Source: Pimelobacter simplex (GTDB lineage: Bacteria; Actinomycetota; Actinomycetes; Propionibacteriales; Nocardioidaceae). From it: a stretch of DNA of 32,311 nt. A program made the translations under genes and the position numbers. Below are positions 13,850 to 21,502 of the stretch, one piece after another. The stretch is from positions 1 to 32,311 of the forward strand of contig JADCLI010000054.1 in the NCBI GenBank assembly GCA_016803235.1, written 5' to 3'. Numbering within the stretch: position 1 is the stretch's first letter; the number at the start of each line of letters is the position of its first letter. The notes under the pieces were generated by a model, which was given only the letters and a program-made list of their open reading frames with translations, did not search any database and was not told the DNA's origin.

Positions 13850-14818
13850 GTGACAGCACCCACCGCCGAGGTCGAGGACGCCTCCGCGAACTGGGCGAAG
13901 GCCCGCGCCGGTGTCGGCGACAAGATCTTCGCCGGCACCGCCCTCGCAGCCGGGTGTGTGATCCTGGCCGCCCTGGCCGGCGTCTTCATCTTCCTCGCGA
14001 TCAAGGGCGCCTCCGGCTTCACCAAGCCGGCCGAGGTCTACGGTCCGCACGCCGAGAGCTTCCTGGGCTACGTCGTCCCGCTGCTCATCGGCACGTTCAC
14101 GGCCTCGATCATCGCGCTCATCATCGCGGTGCCGCTGGCCTTCGGGATCGCGCTGGTGATCAGCCACTACGCACCCAGGTGGGTCGCGGCGCCGGTCGCC
14201 TACGTGATCGACCTGCTGGCCGCCGTACCGTCGGTGGTCTACGGCCTGTGGGGTGCCTTCTTCCTCGCCAAGCAGCTGGTGCCGATGCACGTGTGGCTGC
14301 ACGAGAACCTCGGCCCGATCCCGCTGGTCGGCAACCTGTTCGGCGAGCCGAACCCGGCCGGTCGCTCGGTGCTGACCGCCGGCATCGTGCTCGCCATCAT
14401 GATCCTCCCGATCATCACCGCCATCACCCGCGAGGTCTTCTCGCGCACGCCGCGACTGCACGAGGAGGCCGCCCTGGCCCTCGGCGCCACGCGGTGGGAG
14501 ATGGTGCGGATGACGGTGTTCCCCTACGCCCGCTCCGGCATGGTCTCGGCCGTCATGCTCGGCCTGGGCCGCGCACTCGGCGAGACGATGGCCGTGACCA
14601 TGGTGCTCTCGGTCGGCTTCGACCTGTCCTGGAACATCATCGCGACGTCGAGCCCGACCTCGATCGCGGCCAACATCGCGCTCAAGTACAAGGAGCGCAG
14701 CGCCGACCTGCTCAACGTCCTCGTCGCCACCGGCCTGGTGCTCTTCCTGATGACCTTCCTGGTCAACTTCATCGCCCGCTGGATCGTGGGCCGCAGCGAG
14801 AGGCGGATGGCCCGATGA
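13850..14818 (+). CDS. pstC: Phosphate ABC transporter permease PstC
   Basis: The 322-residue membrane protein has about six transmembrane helices, the first near residues 28-50 (FAGTALAAGCVILAALAGVFIFLAI). The conserved permease loop that contacts the ATPase is RLHEEAALALGATRWEMVRMTVFPYARSGM, with the EAA...G core, followed by GLGRALGETMAVTMVLS. It forms the inner-membrane channel with PstA. GTG at 13850 is preferred because GAGG at 13838-13841 sits 8 bases upstream; an in-frame GTG at 13841 would overlap that ribosome site and is an alternative. The stop overlaps the pstA ATG as ATGA, so translation is coupled. Confidence 0.95.
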   Translation: MTAPTAEVEDASANWAKARAGVGDKIFAGTALAAGCVILAALAGVFIFLAIKGASGFTKPAEVYGPHAESFLGYVVPLLIGTFTASIIALIIAVPLAFGIALVISHYAPRWVAAPVAYVIDLLAAVPSVVYGLWGAFFLAKQLVPMHVWLHENLGPIPLVGNLFGEPNPAGRSVLTAGIVLAIMILPIITAITREVFSRTPRLHEEAALALGATRWEMVRMTVFPYARSGMVSAVMLGLGRALGETMAVTMVLSVGFDLSWNIIATSSPTSIAANIALKYKERSADLLNVLVATGLVLFLMTFLVNFIARWIVGRSERRMAR

Positions 14819-15870
14819 CCACCCTCGAAGAGGTCCAGACCCGGGTCCACGTCCCGCTGGTCCAGCCGCGCCTGCCCCGGCAGGCGCCGGGCATCGTCGG
14901 CGTCATCGCGATCGCCTTCGGCGGCCTGCTGCTCGTGCTCGGCACGGGTCTGGTCGGCTCCGTCATCATCGGCGCGATCGCCTTCCTCGTCGTCCTGCCG
15001 GTGTGGTCGCTGGTGATCGAGGGCCGCCGTGGAGCCACCGACCGCCTGATGACCGGGCTGATCTGGACGTCCTTCGGCATCGCCGTCGTCCCGCTGGTCT
15101 CCCTCATCTGGCGCGTCATCAGCAAGGGCGCCGGTCGGATCGACGGCACCTTCCTCAGCTACTCGTTCTTCAAGACCCAGATCGACCAGCCGGTCGGCGT
15201 CTACCACGCGATCATCGGCACCCTGCTGATCACGCTGGGCGCGGCGATCATCTCCGTCCCGGTCGGCGTGATGGCCGCGATCTACCTGGTCGAGTACGGC
15301 AAGGGCAACAAGCTCGCCAAGGCGATCACCTTCCTGGTCGACGTCATGACCGGCATCCCGTCGATCGTCGCCGGCCTGTTCGCCTTCGCGCTCTTCACGC
15401 TGATCTTCGGACCGGCGTACGTCTCCGGCATCGGAGGCTCGGTCGCGCTGTCGCTGCTGATGATCCCCATCGTGGTCCGGGCCACGGAGGAGATGCTGAT
15501 GCTGGTGCCCGACGACCTGCGGGAGGCGGCGTACGCCCTCGGCACGCCGAAGTGGAAGACGATCGTGCGGATCGTGCTCCCCACGGCGCTCGGCGGGATC
15601 CTCACCGGCGTCACGCTCGCGATCTCCCGCGTCATCGGCGAGACCGCGCCGCTGCTCCTCATCGCCGGCGCCACGGACCGCACCAACATGAACCTGTTCG
15701 ACGGCGCGATGACGACCCTCCCGGTCCTCATCTACGGGCAGAACCTGCGGGGCGACGCTCCCGCCGAGGCGATCGCGTGGGGCGCCGCCTTCATCCTCAT
15801 CGTCATCGTGATGGTGCTCAACCTGGCAGCACGCATCATCGGCAAGATCTTCGCGCCCAAGAAGGGTTGA
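14815..15870 (+). CDS. pstA: Phosphate ABC transporter permease PstA
   Basis: The 351-residue protein has two hydrophobic segments near the N terminus (about residues 26-70) before a further helix near 80-100 and the usual permease core. The ATPase-contact loop is DLREAAYALGTPKWKTIVRIVLPTALGGI, followed by SRVIGETAPLLLIAG, typical of PstA. The N-terminal helices make it somewhat longer than the classic enterobacterial protein (about 296 residues). It pairs with PstC to form the phosphate channel. ATG at 14815 overlaps the pstC stop, and pstB begins 8 bases after its own stop. Confidence 0.95.
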   Translation: MTTLEEVQTRVHVPLVQPRLPRQAPGIVGVIAIAFGGLLLVLGTGLVGSVIIGAIAFLVVLPVWSLVIEGRRGATDRLMTGLIWTSFGIAVVPLVSLIWRVISKGAGRIDGTFLSYSFFKTQIDQPVGVYHAIIGTLLITLGAAIISVPVGVMAAIYLVEYGKGNKLAKAITFLVDVMTGIPSIVAGLFAFALFTLIFGPAYVSGIGGSVALSLLMIPIVVRATEEMLMLVPDDLREAAYALGTPKWKTIVRIVLPTALGGILTGVTLAISRVIGETAPLLLIAGATDRTNMNLFDGAMTTLPVLIYGQNLRGDAPAEAIAWGAAFILIVIVMVLNLAARIIGKIFAPKKG

Positions 15871-15878
15871 GAACCACC

Positions 15879-16658
15879 ATGGCCAAGAGCATCGACATCT
15901 CCGACGTCAACATCTACTACGGCGACTTCCTCGCGGTGGAGGGCGTCAACATGACGATCCGCGCCGGCGCGGTGACCGCCTTCATCGGCCCCTCCGGCTG
16001 CGGCAAGTCCACCTTCCTGCGTTCGCTCAACCGGATGCACGAGGTGATCCCGGGCGCGCGGGTCGAGGGCAAGATCGTCGTGGACGGCCAGGACCTCTAC
16101 GAGCCCGGCGTCGACCCGGTCGCCGTACGCCGGCAGGTCGGCATGGTCTTCCAGCGCCCCAACCCGTTCCCGACGATGTCGATCTACGACAACGTCCTCG
16201 CGGGTCTCAGGCTCAACGCCGGCAAGATGAAGAAGTCCGCGGCCGACGAGATCGTCGAGAAGTCGCTGCGTGGCGCCAACCTCTGGAACGAGGTCAAGGA
16301 CCGGCTCAACAAGCCGGGCATGGGCCTGTCCGGCGGTCAGCAGCAGCGCCTGTGCATCGCCCGCGCGATCGCGGTCGAGCCGCAGGTCCTGCTCATGGAC
16401 GAGCCGTGCTCCGCGCTCGACCCGATCTCGACCTCGGCGATCGAGGACCTGATCCACGAGCTCAAGAACGAGTTCACGATCGTCATCGTCACCCACAACA
16501 TGCAGCAGGCGGCGCGTGTCTCCGACGACACCGGCTTCTTCAACCTCAAGGCGACGGGCGAACCGGGTCACCTGGTCGAGTTCAACCCGACCAAGAAGAT
16601 GTTCGCCAACCCGGACGACCCGGCCACCGAGGCCTACATCTCCGGCCGCTTCGGCTGA
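15879..16658 (+). CDS. pstB: Phosphate ABC transporter ATP-binding protein PstB
   Basis: The 259-residue ATPase has Walker A GPSGCGKST (37-45), a Q-loop in FQRPNPFP, the signature LSGGQQQR (150-157), Walker B LLMDEP (171-176) and the switch His206 in VTHNM. The phrase NRMHEVIPGARVEG after Walker A is characteristic of PstB. It drives phosphate uptake through PstCA. ATG 15879 follows the pstA stop by 8 bases and gives the normal family length. The regulator gene begins 22 bases after its stop. No phoU gene lies in this operon or elsewhere in the window; the nearest relative is the DUF47 gene at 18479-19099. Confidence 0.97.
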   Translation: MAKSIDISDVNIYYGDFLAVEGVNMTIRAGAVTAFIGPSGCGKSTFLRSLNRMHEVIPGARVEGKIVVDGQDLYEPGVDPVAVRRQVGMVFQRPNPFPTMSIYDNVLAGLRLNAGKMKKSAADEIVEKSLRGANLWNEVKDRLNKPGMGLSGGQQQRLCIARAIAVEPQVLLMDEPCSALDPISTSAIEDLIHELKNEFTIVIVTHNMQQAARVSDDTGFFNLKATGEPGHLVEFNPTKKMFANPDDPATEAYISGRFG

Positions 16659-16680
16659 GCCGGACGGTCTCGACGAGACG

Positions 16681-17430
16681 ATGGGAATGCGGGACGACGG
16701 GCGCCGGGACGCCCGTCGCCAGTCGGTGCGCGCCTACCTCCACCGGTGGGTCGAGTCCTCGGGGGCGCAGCTCCTGGTGGTCGACCCGAGCGACGACGGA
16801 GGTGCGCTCGCGGAGGCGATGGCGGGGCGCGGCGTGCACGTGACCTGGGTCGGCTCGACCCTGGACGGGCTCGTGGAGTTCGGGCGAACCGACCCGCACG
16901 CGGTCGTGGTGACGCCCGGCGCGCCGGGCATCCCCGCCGAGGAGTTCGTCGGCGTGATCCGGCAGCACGGCTCGCCGTACGTCATCGCGGGGAGCTGCGA
17001 CGGCGAGGAGGCCGGCGCGGGGGGAGTGGGGCCGCTCATGCTGGCCGGCGCCTCCGCGGTCGCGACGCGTCCGTACGCCGCCCAGCACCTGTGGGAGCTG
17101 CTCACCCACGCACCACGCTCGCTGGCCGAGCACGCCCGGCTCGAGTTCGGCCCGATCACGCTCGACGCGACGGCGTACAGCGTGCGGGTCGACGGGGAGC
17201 GGATCGCCGACCTGCCGCTCAAGGAGTTCGAGCTGCTCCGCGCGCTGCTGCTGGCCGCCCCGGGCGTCGTCACCGACGACGAGCTGCGCGACGCGCTGTG
17301 GGGCACGAACGGCAAGCGGCCGGGCGGCAACACGATCGCCATGCACGTCACCCGGTTGCGGGCCCGGCTCGGCACAGCGGCCGACGTACGCCGGATCCGC
17401 GGGCGGGGCTACAGCCTCACCGTGGGCTGA
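16681..17430 (+). CDS. OmpR-type winged-helix regulator with a degenerate receiver domain
   Basis: The 249-residue product ends in a clear OmpR/PhoB-type DNA-binding domain (about 158-248: LPLKEFELLRALLLAAPGVVT, then NTIAMHVTRLRARLG and IRGRGYSL). Residues 30-140 look like a receiver fold but lack its chemistry. One acidic residue remains after strand 1 (Asp35 in LLVVDPSDD), the usual phospho-acceptor position reads VVVTPG (Thr78), and the usual Lys is Arg130 in ATRPY. It is therefore unlikely to be switched by a histidine kinase and may act constitutively or by binding another signal. It sits 22 bases after pstB, probably in the same transcript, so its level would follow phosphate starvation. 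ATG 16681 is chosen; Met3 is also possible. Targets unknown. Confidence 0.85.
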   Translation: MGMRDDGRRDARRQSVRAYLHRWVESSGAQLLVVDPSDDGGALAEAMAGRGVHVTWVGSTLDGLVEFGRTDPHAVVVTPGAPGIPAEEFVGVIRQHGSPYVIAGSCDGEEAGAGGVGPLMLAGASAVATRPYAAQHLWELLTHAPRSLAEHARLEFGPITLDATAYSVRVDGERIADLPLKEFELLRALLLAAPGVVTDDELRDALWGTNGKRPGGNTIAMHVTRLRARLGTAADVRRIRGRGYSLTVG

Positions 17431-17433
17431 TCG

Positions 17434-17457
17434 GCGGCCGGGGACCGGTCCCGCCGC
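17434..17457. terminator. Hairpin between the convergent regulator and pit genes
   Basis: GGGACCGGTCCC (17441-17452) is a perfect palindrome, extended outside a two-base bulge by GCGGC (17434-17438) with GCCGC (17453-17457). It lies in the 33-bp gap between two converging genes and could serve both. No T-run is present. Confidence 0.55.
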
Positions 17458-17463
17458 GCGGAC

Positions 17464-18468
17464 TCAGAGCTGGGTGATGCCGTGGATGAGGAAGTAGCTG
17501 ACCGCGGCCACCGACGCGGCGGCCGGGAAGGTCAGCACCCACGCGGCCAGGATCGTGCGGGCGACGCCCCAGCGGACCGCGGACAGCCGCTTGGTCGCGC
17601 CGACGCCCATCACCGCCGAGGTGATGGTGTGGGTCGTCGAGATGGGGGCTTCGTAGACGTACGCCGTCGTGTAGAGCACCGACGCCGCGACCGACTCGGC
17701 GGCGAAGCCCTGCGGCGGGTCGAGGTGGATGATCCGCCGGCCCAGGGTCCGCATGATCCGCCAGCCACCGGCCCAGGTGCCCGCGGAGATGGCGGCGGCG
17801 GCCGAGAAGATCACCCACAGCGGGAGCTCGTCGTTCGCGCCGACGTACCCGCCGGTGAGCAGGGCCAGGAAGATCACGCCCATTGTCTTCTGGGCGTCCT
17901 GGAGGCCGTGGCCGAGCGCCATCGCCGCGGCGGAGACGGTCTGCGCCATCCGGAAGCCGCGGTTGGCCTTGTGGGGGTTCGCCTTCCGGAAGAGCCAGAG
18001 CAGCGCCAGCATCACCAGGAAGCCCATGCCGAAGGCGAACACCGGCGAGATGAACATCGGGATGACGACCTTCTCGAGCACCGTGCTCCACGAGACGCCG
18101 ACCCCGGCCGCGAGGGCCGAGCCGACCAGGCCGCCGATGAGGGCGTGCGAGGAGGACGACGGCAGGCCGAAGTACCAGGTGATCAGGTTCCACGCGATCG
18201 CACCGATCAGGCCCGACATCACGATGATCAGGCCGTGGTTGGTGTCGGGTGGGTCGATCGTGTCGCTGACGGTGTGCGCGACCTTCTGGCCGAGGAACGC
18301 ACCGACGAAGTTCATGATCGCGGCGAGGCCGAGTGCCACGCGCGGCGTCAGGGCACGCGTCGAGACCGACGTCGCGATCGCGTTGGCCGCGTCGTGGAAG
18401 CCGTTGGTGTAGTCGAACGCGAGAGCGACGACGACGACCGTGATCACGATCGCGAGGGTGATGTCCAC
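17464..18468 (-). CDS. pit: Low-affinity inorganic phosphate transporter, Pit family
   Basis: The 334-residue membrane protein has the PHO4/Pit family marks: the N-terminal FDYTNGFHDAANAIATSVSTRAL, the inner GLPSSSSHALIGGLVGSAL, and the C-terminal repeat-like EAPISTTHTITSAVMGVGATKR. About ten hydrophobic segments are visible. It imports phosphate, usually with metal, driven by the proton gradient. GTG at 18468 gives a start with a hydrophobic first helix. It lies 10 bases after the DUF47 gene, the usual Pit partner, so the two form an operon. Having both Pst and Pit in one region suggests a switch between high- and low-affinity uptake. Confidence 0.95.
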   Translation of the reverse strand: MDITLAIVITVVVVALAFDYTNGFHDAANAIATSVSTRALTPRVALGLAAIMNFVGAFLGQKVAHTVSDTIDPPDTNHGLIIVMSGLIGAIAWNLITWYFGLPSSSSHALIGGLVGSALAAGVGVSWSTVLEKVVIPMFISPVFAFGMGFLVMLALLWLFRKANPHKANRGFRMAQTVSAAAMALGHGLQDAQKTMGVIFLALLTGGYVGANDELPLWVIFSAAAAISAGTWAGGWRIMRTLGRRIIHLDPPQGFAAESVAASVLYTTAYVYEAPISTTHTITSAVMGVGATKRLSAVRWGVARTILAAWVLTFPAAASVAAVSYFLIHGITQL

Positions 18469-18478
18469 TGGCTCGAGG

Positions 18479-19099
18479 TCAGCTTTCCTTGACGGCGATC
18501 TGCTCGACCGTGTTCGCGACCCGCTCGAACGCGTCGATGGCGCCCTCGAGCGACTCGACGATGTCCTTGAGCTTGAGCACCTCGATGGTCGGGTACTCGC
18601 CGGAGAACAGCTTGGCCAGGGTCCGCCGGTGGTTGCGGTCGCCGGTGTTCTCCAGGCGGTTGATCTCGATCCAGTAGTCGTCGAGCGACTTCATCGACTG
18701 CAGGCGCGGCATCGCGGCAGCGGTCAGCTCGGCGCAGCGCTGGAGGACCTCGACCTGCTCGGAGAGCTCGGCCGGGAACGTCGCCTGCACCTCGTAGAGG
18801 AGGATCAGGTCGACGGCCTCGTCCATCATGTCCATGACGTCGTCGAGGCCCGAGCCGAGCGCGTAGATGTCCTCGCGGTCGAACGGCGTCACGAAGGTGC
18901 TGTTGACCTTCTTGACGATCTCGTGGGTCGTCTCGTCGGCGGCGTGCTCGGCGGCACGCATCCGCTCGGCGACGCTGGCCTTGTCGGAGGACTCCGACAG
19001 CATCTCGGCGAGAAGCTCGGCGCCACCCACGAGGTGCTGGGCGGACTGGGTGAAGAGGTCGTAGAAGGAAGTATCGACCGGACGCAGACGCAGACCCAC
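18479..19099 (-). CDS. DUF47 (PhoU-like) protein, Pit accessory
   Basis: The 206-residue, mostly helical product starts VGLRLRPVDTSFYDLFTQSAQHLV and contains FDREDIYALGSGLDDVMDMMDEAVDLI and INRLENTGDRNHRRTLAKLF. These acidic, metal-binding-type helices are typical of DUF47, a family related to PhoU. Such proteins are encoded next to pit genes and are thought to regulate the transporter. The frame is open further upstream to 19192, but GTG at 19099 has a ribosome site (GGGAG) and starts exactly where the family starts. It is the first gene of the DUF47-pit operon. The internal role is inferred from family and position. Confidence 0.92.
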   Translation of the reverse strand: MGLRLRPVDTSFYDLFTQSAQHLVGGAELLAEMLSESSDKASVAERMRAAEHAADETTHEIVKKVNSTFVTPFDREDIYALGSGLDDVMDMMDEAVDLILLYEVQATFPAELSEQVEVLQRCAELTAAAMPRLQSMKSLDDYWIEINRLENTGDRNHRRTLAKLFSGEYPTIEVLKLKDIVESLEGAIDAFERVANTVEQIAVKES

Positions 19100-19133
19100 A
19101 TGGACTCCCGTTGAGGCGGAGACGAACGGCCTC

Positions 19134-19160
19134 ATGCTAGGGGACCACGCGCACGTGAAC
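19134..19160 (-). promoter_or_regulatory. Candidate promoter of the DUF47-pit operon
   Basis: On the minus strand TAGCAT (19134-19139) is a TANNNT -10, leaving a leader of about 30 bases with a GGGAG ribosome site. GTTCAC (19155-19160), the core of a PHO-box half-site, lies at the -35 position 15 bases upstream. A second 11-bp unit is not convincing, so PhoP control is uncertain. Confidence 0.4.
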
Positions 19161-19240
19161 GCAACTGCGGGTGCCCCGCCGGGCTGTGGCACAGCGCACT
19201 GCGCCGCGTTGTCGCAGGTCAGCGGCGGGTTCGGCGCGGA

Positions 19241-21415
19241 TCAGTCCACGGTACGGCGCCTGCGCTGCTGCTCGATCAGCGTCTCCTGCAGGTGCACGGT
19301 GCCCGCGTTGCGCTTCCACTCGCCGTCGGCGCCCAGCTCCCACGCCTGGGTGGACGGCGCGAACGCGAGGTCCAGCAGGCGTCGTACGGCGTCGCGGCTG
19401 GCGTCCGGCAAGCGGACCAGCACCTCGACGCGGCGGTCCAGGTTGCGGTGCATGAGGTCCGCCGACCCGATCCAGGTGACCGGCTCGCCGCCGCCCTCGA
19501 AGGAGAAGACCCGGCTGTGCTCGAGGAAGCGGCCCAGGATCGAGCGCACCTTGACGTTCTCGCTCAGCCCGGCGACACCGGGCCGCAGCGCGCAGATGCC
19601 GCGAACGAGGAGCTCGACGGGCACCCCCTCGCAGGAGGCGAGGTAGAGCGCGTCGACGGTCTCCTCGTCGACCACCGAGTTGGCCTTGAACCGGATCCCG
19701 GCCGGGCGACCGGCCTTCGCGTGCTCGATCTCGCGGTGGATCTGGTCGATGAGGCCGCTGCGCACGGAGTCGGGCGCGACGAGCAGCTGCTCGTAGGTCG
19801 CCTTGCGGGACCAGCCGGACAGGTTGTTGAAGAGGTGGGCGACGTCCTCGCCGATCGCCTCGTCGGTGGTGAGCAGTCCGAGGTCCTCGTACATCCGCGA
19901 GGTCTTCGGGTTGTAGTTGCCGGTGCCGATGTGGGTGTAGCGACGGATGCCCTCGGGCTCGTCGCGCACCACCATCGCCAGCTTGCAATGGGTCTTGAGA
20001 CCGACGAGGCCGTAGACCACGTGGCAGCCCGCCTGCTCCAGCTTGCGCGCCCAGCGGATGTTGGCCTGCTCGTCGAAGCGGGCCTTGATCTCGACCAGCA
20101 CCAGCACCTGCTTGCCGGCCTCGGCGGCGTCGATGAGGGCGTCGATGATGGGAGAGTCGCCGGACGTGCGGTAGAGAGTCTGCTTGATCGCGAGCACGTG
20201 CGGGTCGGCGGCCGCCTGCTCGATGAAGCGCTGCACCGACGTCGCGAACGAGTCGTAGGGGTGGTGCAGCAGCACGTCGCGGCGACGCAGCGCCTTGAAC
20301 ACGTCGACCGGCGCCGCCGACTCGAACTCGGCCAGCCGGGTGTGGGTGCTCGGCACGAAGGAGCGGTACTTGAGCTCCTCGCGCGGCAGGTCCGCGATCG
20401 AGTGCAGGCCGCGGAGGTCGAGCGGCCCGGGCAGGCGGAACACCTCGTTCGCGCTGATGTCGAGCTCGGAGACGAGCAGCTCGAGCACCGACGGCGCGAT
20501 CGACTCCTCGACCTCGAGGCGGACCGGGGGGCCGAACTTGCGGCGCAGCAGCTCCTTCTCGAGCGCGGTGAGGAGGTTCTCGGCGTCGTCCTCCTCGACC
20601 TCGAGGTCCTCGTTGCGGGTGACCCGGAAGGTGTGGGCCTCCAGCACCTCCATGCCCGGGAACAGCCGGCGCAGGTGGGCGCCGATGACGTCCTCCAGGG
20701 GCACGAAGCGGGCGTTGCCGAGGGAGACGAAGCGGTCGAAGTTCGACGGCACCTTCACCCGGGCGAACAGCTCCTTGCCCGACTTCGGGTTGCGCAGCAC
20801 CACCGCGAGGTTGAGCGAGAGGCCCGAGATGTAGGGGAAGGGGTGGGCGGGGTCGACGGCCAGCGGCGTCAGGACCGGGAAGATCCGGTCCTTGAACAGC
20901 CGCTTGCACTCCTTCTGCTCGTCGCGGTCGAGGTCGGCCCAACGCACGATCTCGATGCCGTGGGAGCCGAGAGCGGGGATCACCTTGTCATGGAAGAGGC
21001 GGGCCTGGCGCTGGCTGAGCTCGGCCGATCGGCGCCAGATCGCCTCCAGCACCTCCAGCGGCATCAGGCCGCTCGCCGCCCGGACCGCGAGCCCGGTGGC
21101 GATGCGCCGCTTGAGGCCGGCGACCCGGACCATGAAGAACTCGTCCAGGTTGCTGGTGAAGATCGCCAGGAACCGGGTCCGCTCGAGCAGTGGCAGGGCC
21201 TCGTCCTCGGCCAGCTCCAGCACGCGCTCGTTGAACCGCAGCCACGACAGCTCCCGGTCGACGAAGCGGTTGTCGACCGACTCGATGGCCTCGACCAGCG
21301 CCGGGTCCGGGACGTAGCCCGGAGCCTCGGCCGACGTCCGGCCGTCGGACACCGCGGCCAGGGTCCCGGTCTCGGCGTCGGGGAGGAGGGACGTCGGCTG
21401 CTGCTCGGTCGACAT
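19241..21415 (-). CDS. ppk: Polyphosphate kinase (PPK1)
   Basis: The 724-residue product matches PPK1 in full: N-terminal domain (DRELSWLRFNERVLELAEDE), head domain, and the two catalytic C-terminal domains. His476 (GLKTHCKLAMV) corresponds to the autophosphorylated histidine and His495 (RYTHIGTGNYNP) to the second active-site histidine. It transfers the ATP gamma-phosphate to polyphosphate, and back. The frame is open upstream to 22438, antisense to the divergent hydrolase, but ATG at 21415 (MSTEQQPTSLL) gives the normal length and lies 18 bp from a PHO-box-like repeat. It follows logically from the surrounding phosphate-uptake genes and is probably its own transcript, as 141 bp separate it from the DUF47 gene. 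Confidence 0.97.
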   Translation of the reverse strand: MSTEQQPTSLLPDAETGTLAAVSDGRTSAEAPGYVPDPALVEAIESVDNRFVDRELSWLRFNERVLELAEDEALPLLERTRFLAIFTSNLDEFFMVRVAGLKRRIATGLAVRAASGLMPLEVLEAIWRRSAELSQRQARLFHDKVIPALGSHGIEIVRWADLDRDEQKECKRLFKDRIFPVLTPLAVDPAHPFPYISGLSLNLAVVLRNPKSGKELFARVKVPSNFDRFVSLGNARFVPLEDVIGAHLRRLFPGMEVLEAHTFRVTRNEDLEVEEDDAENLLTALEKELLRRKFGPPVRLEVEESIAPSVLELLVSELDISANEVFRLPGPLDLRGLHSIADLPREELKYRSFVPSTHTRLAEFESAAPVDVFKALRRRDVLLHHPYDSFATSVQRFIEQAAADPHVLAIKQTLYRTSGDSPIIDALIDAAEAGKQVLVLVEIKARFDEQANIRWARKLEQAGCHVVYGLVGLKTHCKLAMVVRDEPEGIRRYTHIGTGNYNPKTSRMYEDLGLLTTDEAIGEDVAHLFNNLSGWSRKATYEQLLVAPDSVRSGLIDQIHREIEHAKAGRPAGIRFKANSVVDEETVDALYLASCEGVPVELLVRGICALRPGVAGLSENVKVRSILGRFLEHSRVFSFEGGGEPVTWIGSADLMHRNLDRRVEVLVRLPDASRDAVRRLLDLAFAPSTQAWELGADGEWKRNAGTVHLQETLIEQQRRRRTVD

Positions 21416-21433
21416 GTTCGCGAGTGTGGCACC

Positions 21434-21455
21434 TCCGGGTGAACGCGAGGTGACG
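21434..21455 (-). promoter_or_regulatory. Candidate PHO box upstream of ppk
   Basis: On the minus strand CGTCACCTCGC is followed directly by GTTCACCCGGA. These are two 11-bp units sharing TCACC, and the second fits the GTTCACC-type PhoP repeat very well. A weak -10 (CACACT, 21423-21428) lies 7 bases before the ATG. Control of ppk by PhoP is known in Streptomyces. Confidence 0.6.
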
Positions 21456-21489
21456 TTGGACGGGACGGCGCGGGTCGTCGTACCGGAAG

Positions 21490-21495
21490 TATGTT
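21490..21495 (+). promoter_or_regulatory. Candidate -10 of the second HSL-family hydrolase (leaderless)
   Basis: TATGTT fits TANNNT and is followed by 7 bases and GTG at 21503. The in-frame ATG at 21491 lies inside the hexamer, so GTG 21503 is the better start. Confidence 0.55.
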
Positions 21496-21502
21496 GTGGC
21501 CC

